A stretch of DNA of 35,919 nucleotides from Bradyrhizobium cytisi (GCF_008123515.1 NZ_VSSR01000122.1:1-35919), one strand, 5' to 3'. Positions 16,892 to 25,365 are shown, numbered from the stretch's first letter. Program-made: numbers and translations. Notes: generated by a model from the letters alone, not told the origin.

Positions 16892-17973
16892 AGTAGGCTT
16901 GATCCGGCGCGCTGCCGTCACGGCTCGAATGGGGACGCCTGGTCGAGATATCGGCCGATCGAGCTGCGCGCCTCGCCGACGCTGTCATGGGCCCGCAGGT
17001 ACACCTCCTCGTATTTGATGCTGCGCCAGAGCCGTTCGACGAACACGTTGTCCCGCCATGCGCCCTTACCGTCCATGCTGATTGCGATGCCGTTGTCGGC
17101 GAGCGCGCCGGTAAAAGCCTGTCCGGTGAACTGCGCGCCCTGATCCGTGTTGAAGATGTCCGGCTTGCCGTGACGAGCCAAGGCGTCCTCCAGCGTCTCG
17201 ATGCAGAAGGCTGCTTCCATGGTGATCGACAGCCGCCATGACAGAACACGGCGGGTCGCCCAGTCCAGCACCGCGGCGAGATAAACGAAGCCACTCGCCA
17301 TCGGGATGTAGATGATGTCCATCGCCCAGACCTGGTTCGGCCGCGTGATCTCCATGCCGCGCAGCAGGTACGGATGGATCTTGTGGCCGGGCTCTGGCCT
17401 GGTGGTGCGCGGACGGCGATAGAGCGCCTCTATCCCCATCCGCCGCATCAGCCTCTTCACATGCCGACGGCCGATCTTGCACCCCTCGGCAGCCAGCAGG
17501 CCTCTCAGCATGCGCGAACCGGCGAAGGGAAACTCCAGATGCAGCCGGTCGAGACGCCGCATGATCGCGAGATCGGCGTCCGGCACCGGGCGCGACAGGT
17601 AATAAACGCTGCCGCGGCTGATCTGCAAAACTTCCGCCTGCCTGGTGATCGACAGATCGTGCTCACGTTCGATCATCGCCTTGCGCTCAGCAATCCCGCC
17701 TTGGTGAGCGCTCCTTCTAAAAAAACGTTCTCCAGCGTGAGCTCCCCGTTTGGCATGCAGCGACTTCACATCGATCGCAGGCGTGGCCGGTGCAGCGCCG
17801 CCAAGTCCAAAAACTCCGGAAGCGCCACCCTCCAGCTGCGCCTTCCACGCCGTAATCTGATTGGGGTGGACGTCAAACTGCTCGGCAAGCTGAGCTATCG
17901 TCCGGTCGCCCTTGACGGCGGCAAGCGCCACCTTCGCCTTGAAGGCCGGTGTGTGGTTCCGGCGTGCATCCAT
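16860..17973 (-). pseudogene. IS3-family transposase (OrfA-OrfB), damaged
   Basis: From the ATG at 17971-17973 (reverse), MDARRNHTPAFKAKVALAAV begins OrfA with its helix-turn-helix. OrfB carries the DDE core: VWAMDIIYIPM, IFNTDQGAQFT and DNVFVERLWRSIKYEEVYL hold the two Asp and the Glu. Two defects are visible. Near 17748 two bases appear to be missing (LHAK should continue IGELTLEN), which throws OrfA into the OrfB frame early and destroys the leucine-zipper segment. Near 16947 about ten bases are missing after SIGRYL, so the ending RRPHSS...DQAYFTPLPFRMAA is out of frame and the main frame stops at 16918. The natural T7 slippage tract for OrfA/OrfB frameshifting is still visible at 17718-17724. 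No terminal repeat is seen on the OrfA side. Confidence 0.8.
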
Positions 17974-18330
17974 CTCTGGGCGCAAGATAAGGCTCTTCTG
18001 CGCCGTCGCCTCGTTGCGTGAGCCCAAGACGACAGCGGGTGTGGTGCCGCGATTCACTGCCACGTGAAGCACGTTTGGCGGGATGTAGATGTAGTCGCCG
18101 GGCCGAATAGCATTGGTATGTTCAAGATCATCGCCAGTCCATAACTCAAGCGCATCGCCGCTTATCATGTAGAGCGCCGCCTCATGGTGTTCGTGGACAT
18201 GAGCTTTGGTGCGTGCGCCGGGTGGCAGCGTCATCAAGCCGAGCCAGACGATCTGCGAGCCCGCCGTCTCGGCACTCACAGAGTACCTCCGACGCCCACG
18301 CGGTGTTCTGGCGCGGCCTGACCGCGCCAA
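17974..18330 (-). pseudogene. Cupin-domain gene fragment fused in frame to the IS3 transposase
   Basis: Before the OrfA methionine the same frame encodes a cupin: VSAETAGSQIVWLGLMTLPP, then GARTKAHVHEHHEAALYMISGDALELWTG with the HxHxxHE metal-binding pattern, and RPGDYIYIPPNVLHVAVN as the second cupin motif. Cupins of this kind bind a metal and are often dioxygenase-like or sugar-related; no substrate can be given. The start is doubtful: the first in-frame candidate is a TTG at 18328-18330 without a good ribosome site, and residues before VSAET are not cupin-like, so the 5' end is probably lost or frameshifted. The cupin reads directly into OrfA with no stop and no IS end between them. Confidence 0.65.
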
Positions 18331-18650
18331 CCAACATCGATTATCATGGCTGGGCCGTCGTCAAGAAGCCTCCGCCCAGCCGCTGCCAGTGGATACGCGT
18401 GAGCGGCGGTTGCTACGTCCGACACTGCGTCTAGTAGAGACGTGCCTTTTCCGGGTGCGAGGGTGGCGGCTGTCACAAAAGAAGTCGGCCCGTCAGGCTC
18501 GATTCTCCCTACACCTTCAATGAGCGCGGCTCGACCTGCCGACGCGCGCCGGTATCGCCGTAGCGTTCGGCCGCATTTTTACGGGCTCTCGCCTGCCGCT
18601 AATGATTTCGGATTACCTTCAGAAACCAAGGAATGCCCGCGCTAGTAGGG

Positions 18651-18665
18651 TTAACGAACGATTAC
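18651..18665 (+). promoter_or_regulatory. CtrA-like box upstream of flp1
   Basis: TTAACGAACGATTAC is TTAA, seven bases, TTAC: seven of eight consensus positions for a full CtrA site. It lies 130 bp before the flp1 start. CtrA controls pilin and cpa genes in Caulobacter, so a site here is plausible, but one mismatch and short length keep this tentative. Confidence 0.3.
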
Positions 18666-18713
18666 CGGATGACAATCTCATTGAGAATGATTTAAGGTAC
18701 CGACAGTTGGCTG

Positions 18714-18742
18714 CAAATTTACCTGTCAACCTCGTAAATTTG
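18714..18742. promoter_or_regulatory. Spaced inverted repeat CAAATTTAC-N11-GTAAATTTG before flp1
   Basis: Perfect 9-bp arms at 18714-18722 and 18734-18742 separated by 11 bases; the arm centres are 20 bp apart, about two helical turns. It lies 52-80 bp upstream of the flp1 ATG. The core GTAAATTT also forms a perfect palindrome upstream of cpaC (28689-28702), suggesting one regulator for both. Confidence 0.45.
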
Positions 18743-18794
18743 AATGCCGACATTGCTGCTAGTAAATCAGTCTTAGTAAGAGGGAATTTGTACA

Positions 18795-19004
18795 ATGTTG
18801 AATTGCTACATCAAGACCACCGAAGCCCTGAAGCAGCTGCGCACGGACTCGAACGGCGTTGTGTCGTTCGAGTACGTGATCGTCGCCGCTTGCATCGTCG
18901 GCGCCGTTGCTGCGGCGTTCGGCACGACTGGTGCCGGTGGCATCCAGGCTGCGCTGACGGCTGCGATCACAAAGATCACGGCCGCGGTAACCGCAGCCGC
19001 CTAA
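18795..19004 (+). CDS. Flp-type pilin 1
   Basis: A 69-residue Flp/Fap pilin, the structural subunit of the tad pilus. A 21-residue leader ends in ...RTDSNG and is followed by VVSFEYVIVAACIVGAVAAAFG. The prepilin peptidase would cut after G21, leaving Glu at +5 and Tyr at +6, the signature of Flp pilins. The hydrophobic helix is followed by a short Ala/Thr-rich end, so the mature pilin is only about 48 residues. It is the first gene of the tad locus and is followed after 127 bp by a near-copy. The motif FEY in place of the usual IEY is a mild variant. Confidence 0.92.
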   Translation: MLNCYIKTTEALKQLRTDSNGVVSFEYVIVAACIVGAVAAAFGTTGAGGIQAALTAAITKITAAVTAAA

Positions 19005-19131
19005 TCGGCCGCCTGCATCCGAGAGGCTTCCTCTGGACCCGTTTGCAACCCGACGCCGTTGGCAGCTTTTTCTGCCAGCGGCGCACCAGAACTATTCGCA
19101 TCATTCATTCTCGAAGCAAGGATTTGCCCCG

Positions 19132-19341
19132 ATGTTGAAGTATTACATCAAAGCGAAAGTAGCCTTGGCACTTCTGCGCACGGACAAGGACGGCGTTGTG
19201 TCGTTCGAGTACGTGATCGTCGCCGCCTGCATCGTCGGCGCCGTTGCCGCTGCGTTCGGCACGGACGCTACAACCGGCATCGGCGCGGCGCTCGCGACTG
19301 CGATCGGCAAGATCACCGCCGCTGTCACTGCTGCCGCTTGA
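19132..19341 (+). CDS. Flp-type pilin 2
   Basis: A second 69-residue Flp pilin with the same leader length and cleavage site (RTDKDG / VVSFEYVIVAACIVGAVAAAFG) and the same ending KITAAVTAAA. Only the leader and the segment DATTGIGAALATAIG differ appreciably from pilin 1. The DNA over the cleavage site and helix is almost identical between the two genes, with mainly third-position changes, pointing to a recent tandem duplication or gene conversion. The prepilin peptidase gene follows 65 bp downstream. It could be a minor or alternative subunit, but nothing in the sequence decides which copy is the major pilin. Confidence 0.92.
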   Translation: MLKYYIKAKVALALLRTDKDGVVSFEYVIVAACIVGAVAAAFGTDATTGIGAALATAIGKITAAVTAAA

Positions 19342-19406
19342 CGCAGATGACCGTCTGACGACGGGGCATTGCAGCGTGCTCCCGTCTCGTCTGAGGCAGA
19401 ATTTTC

Positions 19407-19913
19407 ATGAGCTGGATTGCGTCCACGACCTCGTGTCTGGAAATCGCATTGTTGCTGTATGTCGCAACGATCGATATCGCGACGCGACTGATCCGAAACG
19501 AAATCTGTCTGGCGCTGGCGCTCCTTGGGATCGCTGGTCAATTGGCCAGCCCGATGCAGATCGGCCAGTCGCTGATCGTCGCCGCAATCCTGTTTCTGGT
19601 GCTCTTCGTGATCTATCAGCGCGGAATGATCGGCGGCGGCGATGTCAAATTGCTGGTTGCCTTGGCGATCGGTTTGCCCTTGACCGGCGTGATTGAGCTG
19701 TTGACGGCAACTGCATTGGCCGGCGGCGCTTTAGCCGTGGTGCATCTGACGATGCGACGCCTGCCACATCCGAAGCTGGCGCCGGCCGGATCGTCGCTCG
19801 TGCGCCGCGTCTACGCGATAGAGCGTTGGCGTCATTTGCGACATGCACCGCTGCCTTACGGCGTTGCGATTGCATGCGGCGGTATCTGGACCATTTTGAG
19901 CAAAGGATTATGA
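19407..19913 (+). CDS. cpaA: Prepilin peptidase CpaA/TadV
   Basis: A 168-residue inner-membrane aspartyl protease that removes the leader from the Flp pilins and TadE-like pseudopilins. Both catalytic aspartates are visible: D23 in ATIDIATRLIRN and D79 in IGGGDVKLL (the GxGD motif). There are about four hydrophobic segments. Like other TadV/CpaA proteins it consists of the peptidase domain only and lacks the N-terminal cysteine-rich methyltransferase domain of PilD. It sits between the pilin genes and cpaB, whose ATG follows the stop by one base. Confidence 0.92.
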   Translation: MSWIASTTSCLEIALLLYVATIDIATRLIRNEICLALALLGIAGQLASPMQIGQSLIVAAILFLVLFVIYQRGMIGGGDVKLLVALAIGLPLTGVIELLTATALAGGALAVVHLTMRRLPHPKLAPAGSSLVRRVYAIERWRHLRHAPLPYGVAIACGGIWTILSKGL

Positions 19914-19914
19914 C

Positions 19915-20880
19915 ATGTCGTCCGCATTGCGTGTCTCCATCATCATGGTGCTGTTGCTTGCGGCTACGGCGCTCGGGCTCATCGCCTATAACGTGAACCA
20001 GGCGAAAGACCCGGTTGTTGCGGAGGTGGTCGCGGAAAAGCGGCCGGCGTCGCCAGCGACCGTCGGTTACTTTGTTACGACACGAGCGCTTTCGAAGGGA
20101 ACATTGGCGCGAGACGAGGATTTCGCAGTACGCCAGGCGGCGCCGAACCGTGTCCCCGCAGGGGCGATCCTCGAAACGCCTGATTCCAAGGCCGGACTTC
20201 CAGGTTCTCTGGTTCGCAAGTTCGTCGAAGCCGGCAGCCCCATTACCCTGGAGGACATCCTGCGTCCGAAGGATCGTGGCTTCCTCGCCAGCGTTCTGGC
20301 GCCGGACAGCCGCGCGATCAGCATCAAGGTCGATGAGGAGACCGGTGTCTCGGGGTTGATCAGGCCGGGCGACAACGTTGACGTGGTGCTGACCCAGGTC
20401 TTCGAGAAGGCGAATCTGGCGCGGAGGGCGGTGAGCGAAACAGTTCTGTCCAATGTGCGTGTGATCGCGATCGATCAGGAAATTGCGCAGGGCGGGCGGC
20501 CCGTCAGCAATGCCGTCGTGGGCAAGACTGCGCAAACCGTCTCGCTGGAGCTCAAGCCGGATCAGGTCAAGAAGGTCTCCGTCGCAAAGCAGCTTGGAAC
20601 GCTCTCGCTCGTCATCCGGGCTGCGGTCGAGCAGTGGGACAAGGCCGACACGGGTGCGACATCGAGCTGCGATGTGTCGCCCGAACTGGCTCGCCAAAGT
20701 GCCGTTGCCGGCCAGAGCACGATGGTCGCGATCTACACGGGCAGCGAAGTCAAGCAATACTCGGTCAGGAAGCAGGATCTCGACGACGACGCCCTTGCGA
20801 ACTGCGACGGCTCGCCGGAGGCTGACCGTCAGACGACAGCAGTTGTGGGTGACGCCAGCAAGGGGCCGGAGAAACGTTAA
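19915..20880 (+). CDS. cpaB: Flp pilus assembly protein CpaB/RcpC
   Basis: A 321-residue periplasmic assembly protein with an N-terminal membrane anchor (residues about 6-26, VSIIMVLLLAATALGLIAYN). A SAF-type domain follows (VGYFVTTRALSKGTLARDEDFAVRQ...AGLPGSLVRKFVEAGSPITLEDIL), then the CpaB/RcpC domain with RAISIKVDEETGVSGLIRPGDNVDVVLTQ. CpaB links the inner-membrane machine to the outer-membrane secretin in tad systems. Its TAA overlaps the ATG of cpaE by one base. In most loci the secretin gene cpaC follows directly, but here it is almost 8 kb downstream. Confidence 0.92.
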   Translation: MSSALRVSIIMVLLLAATALGLIAYNVNQAKDPVVAEVVAEKRPASPATVGYFVTTRALSKGTLARDEDFAVRQAAPNRVPAGAILETPDSKAGLPGSLVRKFVEAGSPITLEDILRPKDRGFLASVLAPDSRAISIKVDEETGVSGLIRPGDNVDVVLTQVFEKANLARRAVSETVLSNVRVIAIDQEIAQGGRPVSNAVVGKTAQTVSLELKPDQVKKVSVAKQLGTLSLVIRAAVEQWDKADTGATSSCDVSPELARQSAVAGQSTMVAIYTGSEVKQYSVRKQDLDDDALANCDGSPEADRQTTAVVGDASKGPEKR

Positions 20881-22079
20881 TGAGTGTCATGGCAGTGGTG
20901 GAATCGCCCGAAGAGACGACGTCCGTTCTCACGCGTAACCGCATCGTTTGCTTCGTGAACGACGAGTTGAGCGCTGCGGCCCTTCGCAAGGGCCTCGAAG
21001 GCAGCAACCTGGTAATCCGGCGTGGCACCATCCGGCATGCGACGCGTATGCTTGAGACCGACACGGACCTGACCGCGCTGGTGACCGACATCAGCGGGAT
21101 CGATGATCCGTTCACTGAACTGGAACGTCTGGCGAGCGTCTGCCCGCCCGATGTCCGGGTGTGCCTGATCGGCGACAACAGGGAGATCAACTTCTACCGG
21201 GAACTGATGGAGACCGGCGTTACAGAGTATCTTCCAACGCCGATCACCCGGGATATGGTGCTGGACCAACTCCGCCCGAAACTGCTTGGCGACGTCGCGC
21301 CAGCTCATAATGACCGCGGCGGGCATGTGGTGTCGATTTGCGGTGCACAGGGCGGCGCCGGAGCTACCAGCATCGCCATCAACCTCGCGCTGCAACTGGC
21401 CGAGACCACCAAGGCCAAGGTGGCGCTGCTCGACCTCCATCTGCAGGGCGGCGAGACCGCGGTGATGCTCGGTGTTCGCCCAGGACCTGGGCTGCGCATT
21501 GCCCTAGAAAATCCGATGCGGGCCGACACGCTGTTCCTCGAACGGGCGGCGATCGAGGTGAACGATCGGGTTTTCCTGATTTCGGGCGACGAAGACCTCG
21601 ATGCCAAGCTCGATATCACCGAGGCGGGCGTGCGGCACGTGCTGGGCCTGCTCCGTCAGCGGTTCAACTACGTCGTCGTCGATGTGCCGGTGCCGTTCCC
21701 GGCATCGATCTATCCGGTCATTACGATGTCCCGTCATGTGCTGGTTCTGCTGGAAGCGGAGGTAACCGGTTTGCGCAATGCCCATGCGCTGCGCAACGCC
21801 GTCACCAACATCGCAGGCAAGGATCGGGTCTTTACTCTGCTCAATCGCGCAAATCGCGCCGGCGGCCTGCCCAGGGCGACGATCGTCAAGGCGCTTGGTG
21901 CGGAGCCGGACATGGTGATCCCCGATCTCGGCAAGGGCATGACCCAGGCCGTCAACCTCGGGATTCCGGCTCTCAAGCATGTATCCGCACTGCGGCGTCA
22001 CCTCGCTCCGATCGTCCGGGAAATCACCGGTGTTGGCTCCAAGCAAAAGGGGCGGTGGCGGAAATGGCTCGGGCTATGA
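20880..22079 (+). CDS. cpaE: Pilus-localising ATPase-like protein CpaE/TadZ
   Basis: A 399-residue cytoplasmic protein of the MinD/ParA superfamily that places the tad machine at the pole. Residues about 1-140 form an atypical receiver-like domain (LTRNRIVCFVNDELSAAALRKGLEGS...TALVTDISGID). The ATPase-like domain starts with VVSICGAQGGAGATSIAINLALQLAE at about 150-175 and includes KVALLDLHLQGGETAVMLG and YVVVDVPVPFPASIYPVI. The nucleotide loop reads GGAGATS, without the signature and P-loop lysines of ParA, a degeneration known among CpaE/TadZ proteins, so it may bind nucleotide poorly. The gene overlaps cpaB by one base and cpaF by four. Confidence 0.9.
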   Translation: MSVMAVVESPEETTSVLTRNRIVCFVNDELSAAALRKGLEGSNLVIRRGTIRHATRMLETDTDLTALVTDISGIDDPFTELERLASVCPPDVRVCLIGDNREINFYRELMETGVTEYLPTPITRDMVLDQLRPKLLGDVAPAHNDRGGHVVSICGAQGGAGATSIAINLALQLAETTKAKVALLDLHLQGGETAVMLGVRPGPGLRIALENPMRADTLFLERAAIEVNDRVFLISGDEDLDAKLDITEAGVRHVLGLLRQRFNYVVVDVPVPFPASIYPVITMSRHVLVLLEAEVTGLRNAHALRNAVTNIAGKDRVFTLLNRANRAGGLPRATIVKALGAEPDMVIPDLGKGMTQAVNLGIPALKHVSALRRHLAPIVREITGVGSKQKGRWRKWLGL

Positions 22080-23536
22080 AAAAGTTCGGCAGGCGCGCAG
22101 ACGACACACCACTACGTTTGCCCACACTGATGGCGGGGGCGCCGACGGTGGCGCCCGGCGAGCCGCCGGTGCTGCTCGCCACATCGCCAACTGCGCCAGG
22201 CGCGGCGGCATCGGCGCCGAATGCGGAGCCTCCCCCGCTACCCACATCAATGCCGAAGTGCGAGGAACCTCTGGCACATCTTCCGGCGATGTCGGCGTCG
22301 TTGCGCGAGCGGGTTATCGAGCAGATCGAGCCGGCGGCAGCCGCGTCGGTCTCGCGCGAGGTCCTTCGGCGGCAGATCGAGGAAATCATTCACGGCATCG
22401 CCAACCAGGAACGGCTGGAACTGTCAGGTCGCGAGCAGCTGCTGTTGGCGGAAGAAATAGCGGATGACATGACCGGCTACGGGCCGCTTCGTCCGCTTCT
22501 GCTCGATCAGACCATCAACGACATCATGATCAACGGGCCGAGCAACGTCTACGTCGAACGGAGCGGCAAGCTGGAGCGGATCGCGGTGCGGTTTCGTGAC
22601 AACGAACATATTGCCGCGGTCGCGCAAAAGATTGCTGCGCAGGTCGGCCGGCGCGTCGACGAATCCAGCCCGATGGTGGATTGCCGCCTGCCGGACGGCA
22701 GCCGCGTCAACATCATCCTGCCGCCGCTGGCCATCCACAGTCCCTGCATCTCGATCCGAAAATTTCCAAGCCGGCGATTGAACATCAGTGGAATGATCGC
22801 GAACGGATCGATGACCCCCGCTCTCGGGCAGCTGTTGGAAATTGCCTCTCGCTGCCGGCTCAATGTTCTGGTCTCCGGCGGCACGGGGTCGGGCAAGACG
22901 ACACTGCTGAACGCCCTTAGCCAGTTCATCGACCACAGCGAACGCATCGTCACGATCGAGGACGCCGCTGAGCTGCAACTGCAGCAACCGCACGTGATCA
23001 GCCTGGAGACGCGGCCGCCCAGCCTCGAGGGTACAGGGCAGGTCACGCAGCGCGATCTGTTGTGGAACGCCCTGCGTATGCGCCCGGATCGCATCGTTGT
23101 GGGCGAGGTGCGCGGCGCCGAAGCATTCGACATGCTGCAGGCGATGAACACCGGCCATGATGGATCGATCTCGACGGTACATGCCAACAGTGCGCGCGAT
23201 GCGCTGACGCGCGTCGAGAACATGGTGCAGATGGGCCAGGTCAATCTGCCATCGCGCGCAATCCGCGCACAGATCGTCGCCGCCCTGGATATCATCGTGC
23301 AGGTCGAACGCATGCGGGACGGACAGCGTCGGATCATCCAGATCACCGAGGTGATCGGCCTGGAAGGGGAGGTGATCACCACCAACGACATCGCGCTGTT
23401 CGAGTACAAGGACGAGGACGTTCACGGCCGGATATCGGGCACCTATCGGTCCACCCAGGCAGTCCCGAAATTCAAAAGTCGCCTCACCTATTACGGGCTT
23501 GAGCGGGCCTGGGCCGAAGGGATGAGGCAGATCTGA
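22076..23536 (+). CDS. cpaF: Tad secretion ATPase CpaF/TadA
   Basis: A 486-residue hexameric ATPase that powers pilus extension and probably retraction. A variable Pro/Ala-rich N-terminus (to about residue 70) is followed by the helical region and YGPLRPLLLDQTINDIMINGP. The RecA-like domain follows with Walker A SGGTGSGKTTLL at about 267-278, the Asp box IVTIEDAAELQL, Walker B RIVVGEVRGAEAFDML near 340, and the His-containing TGHDGSISTVHANS. All motifs are intact. The frame is open far upstream inside cpaE, but the ATG at 22076 overlapping the cpaE stop (ATGA) gives the expected MKKFGRR start; an ATG at 22064 is the alternative. TGATG overlap with tadB follows. Confidence 0.93.
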   Translation: MKKFGRRADDTPLRLPTLMAGAPTVAPGEPPVLLATSPTAPGAAASAPNAEPPPLPTSMPKCEEPLAHLPAMSASLRERVIEQIEPAAAASVSREVLRRQIEEIIHGIANQERLELSGREQLLLAEEIADDMTGYGPLRPLLLDQTINDIMINGPSNVYVERSGKLERIAVRFRDNEHIAAVAQKIAAQVGRRVDESSPMVDCRLPDGSRVNIILPPLAIHSPCISIRKFPSRRLNISGMIANGSMTPALGQLLEIASRCRLNVLVSGGTGSGKTTLLNALSQFIDHSERIVTIEDAAELQLQQPHVISLETRPPSLEGTGQVTQRDLLWNALRMRPDRIVVGEVRGAEAFDMLQAMNTGHDGSISTVHANSARDALTRVENMVQMGQVNLPSRAIRAQIVAALDIIVQVERMRDGQRRIIQITEVIGLEGEVITTNDIALFEYKDEDVHGRISGTYRSTQAVPKFKSRLTYYGLERAWAEGMRQI

Positions 23537-24465
23537 TGTCGACGGCCCTGATCATCGTTCTGGCGCTTCTGTTGTGTGCGACGATCACCACGCTGTGGCT
23601 CGACTCGCGACAGCGGCGGATGGAGCGCCAGATCGAGATTGCCCTGCCGACGTCCGAAGCGGCAACCTTGGTGTCCATCCGTCGCGCGGCCAAGGCCTCG
23701 CGTTGGGATATGCTCCATCGCATCGTCAATTATCAGGCCGACATCGTTTACGTTTTGCATCCGGCCTATGTGTTTCTGGCCGGCGCGTTGGCCGCAGGTC
23801 TGCTCGTTTACGCCAATCATCGCTTGCTGGAATGGTCAGCGTCCGTGGTGTCGATCATTGCTGCTGGCGTGGCCCTGCTGGCGGTGCGGGGCGTGTTCGG
23901 ATGGCAGCGAAGTCGTTTCATCAATCAGGTCTTCCGCCAGCTTCCCGACGCAATCCAGTTGGTAACCAGCACCGTTCGGTCGGGATTGCCGGTCAACGAA
24001 GCCTTTCGCGCCATCGCGCGGGAGATGCCGGAGCCAACATCCGGCCAGTTCAAGATCGTCTGCAGCGAGTTGGCAATGGGGACGGCTCCGGAAGAGGCTG
24101 TCGAAGGAATCTATCAGCGAACGCTGGTTCCCGAATACGCCATGTTTGCAGTAACACTCGCGGTCCAATTGAGGGCAGGGGGCAGCCTGGCGGAGACCCT
24201 GCAGATACTGGCCGACACTGTAAGCCAACGGGTTGCGTTGGCTGCGCGCGCGAAGGCCCTGGCCGGAGAGGTCATCTTCTCTTCGCGTGCGCTTTCACTA
24301 TCGCCGTTCATCATTGGCGGATTGCTGTACGCGATCAATCCGCAGTCGATCGATCTGCTGTTCTATGACCCGACTGGAAACGTGCTGCTGGCCTACGCGC
24401 TCGGATCGGTCGTCGTCGGACACTTCGTGATACGCTGGATGATCAAGCGGGAGACGGCCCTATGA
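23536..24465 (+). CDS. tadB: Tad platform protein TadB
   Basis: A 309-residue inner-membrane platform protein of the T2SSF family. An N-terminal hydrophobic segment (ALIIVLALLLCATITTLWL) is followed by two membrane helices near 75-120 and the T2SSF cytoplasmic domain. That domain includes FRQLPDAIQLVTSTVRSGLPVNEAFRAIAREMPEPTS and AVTLAVQLRAGGSLAETLQILADTV, the usual GG-containing family motif, and there is a final membrane pair. It forms the inner-membrane base with TadC, on which CpaF acts. The gene shares one base with cpaF and four with tadC, so the module is translationally coupled. Confidence 0.92.
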   Translation: MSTALIIVLALLLCATITTLWLDSRQRRMERQIEIALPTSEAATLVSIRRAAKASRWDMLHRIVNYQADIVYVLHPAYVFLAGALAAGLLVYANHRLLEWSASVVSIIAAGVALLAVRGVFGWQRSRFINQVFRQLPDAIQLVTSTVRSGLPVNEAFRAIAREMPEPTSGQFKIVCSELAMGTAPEEAVEGIYQRTLVPEYAMFAVTLAVQLRAGGSLAETLQILADTVSQRVALAARAKALAGEVIFSSRALSLSPFIIGGLLYAINPQSIDLLFYDPTGNVLLAYALGSVVVGHFVIRWMIKRETAL

Positions 24466-25358
24466 CTGCTGTCTTCGGTTTTGCGGCCCTTGCCACAGTC
24501 GTTGCGGCCGCAATGTTCATTCTGATCATTCGCGAGGTGCATATTCGCGCGCTGGATACGCGGGTGTCGAACGCAGTGCTGGGCATCCCCGACCGCGCGA
24601 GCTCCTCGCAGGATCTGATCGGCTGGCTTTCCTCGATCGGCGCTCGCTACAAGCGCTTCTACGCGGAGGAAAATCTGGAGCAGCTCCGGACGATCATTCA
24701 GGCGGCGGGTTACAACCATTATCGAACTTTGCCGATCTGGATCGGCGTCAAAGCGGTCAGCATGTTCCTGTTTCCGCTGGCGGCGTTTTTTGCAGCGCAG
24801 CTTCTCGGGAAGTCATTCCTGGAAGTGATGACCTTCACGCTGCTCGGGGTGGTGGTCGGGATCATGGGGCCACGTCTGATCCTTCTGTTCCTGAAAAGGC
24901 GCTTCGATGCGGCCATTCGCCTGGGGACACCGGATACCATCGATCTGCTCGTTGTTTGCAGCGAGGCGGGAATGGGCCTCGAGGGCGGGCTCGAGCGTGT
25001 GGCAGAGGAGATGAAGCAAACCAATCCGGAGATGGCCCAGGTATTGCGCGGATTGCTCGATGATCTGCGGATATTGCCGAACCGCACGGAAGCTTTCGAG
25101 AAGCTGGGCAGCAAGTCGGAAGGGCTCCGCCGCTTTGGAACGGTGATCGCGCAAAGCCTGCAGTACGGAACGCCGCTCGGGACGGCGCTGCGCGGTATCG
25201 CTGTCGACCTTCGTCGCGAGCGCATCACCAAGCTGGAGGCGCGGGCGCACAAGCTGGGCGCCAAGCTGACCATTCCGATGGTGCTGTTCATGCTTCCGGC
25301 CATGTTCGTCATTCTGGGCGCGAGCCCGTTTTTGCATCTCACTCGTGCGTTCAAGTAG
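24462..25358 (+). CDS. tadC: Tad platform protein TadC
   Basis: A 298-residue second T2SSF-family platform protein. Membrane segments lie near the N-terminus (VFGFAALATVVAAAMFILII), at about 95-140 and at the C-terminus (TIPMVLFMLPAMFVILGASPFL). The core contains TPDTIDLLVVCSEAGMGLEGGLERVAEEM and RFGTVIAQSLQYGTPLGTALRGIAVDLRRER, typical of TadC. It pairs with TadB. The next gene, a methyltransferase-like protein, begins only seven bases after its stop. Confidence 0.92.
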   Translation: MTAVFGFAALATVVAAAMFILIIREVHIRALDTRVSNAVLGIPDRASSSQDLIGWLSSIGARYKRFYAEENLEQLRTIIQAAGYNHYRTLPIWIGVKAVSMFLFPLAAFFAAQLLGKSFLEVMTFTLLGVVVGIMGPRLILLFLKRRFDAAIRLGTPDTIDLLVVCSEAGMGLEGGLERVAEEMKQTNPEMAQVLRGLLDDLRILPNRTEAFEKLGSKSEGLRRFGTVIAQSLQYGTPLGTALRGIAVDLRRERITKLEARAHKLGAKLTIPMVLFMLPAMFVILGASPFLHLTRAFK

Positions 25359-25365
25359 GTCATTT

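Larger units (their letters stand above)
18331..18794. other. Promoter region of the tad/Flp pilus locus
   Basis: About 460 bp without a gene. The left half is GC-rich debris next to the cupin remnant. From about 18600 the sequence becomes distinctly AT-rich and carries a CtrA-like box and a spaced inverted repeat (listed separately), as expected for a regulated promoter region. No definite -35/-10 pair was identified. A GAGG ribosome site precedes the flp1 ATG by 11 bases. Confidence 0.55.

Noticed and set aside
17716..17727. A7/T7 run as a sequencing error site
   Set aside because: The run sits where IS3 elements normally carry their OrfA/OrfB slippage tract, so it is expected there.
18276..18476. 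Minus-strand frame that might encode the missing start of the cupin
   Set aside because: Its translation (DVATAAHAYPLAAAGRRLL) does not resemble a cupin N-terminus and it ends in another frame just before the cupin.
19645..20757. Long minus-strand frame opposite cpaA/cpaB
   Set aside because: It lies entirely opposite well-supported tad genes and its translation is Arg/His-rich without recognisable domains.
21338..22075. Upstream extension of the cpaF frame
   Set aside because: This part overlaps cpaE in another frame and reads as low-quality Arg/Gly-rich sequence; the CpaF family start is at the ATGA overlap with the cpaE stop.
22424..23425. Minus-strand frames opposite cpaF
   Set aside because: Shadow of the CpaF ATPase; no protein motifs.
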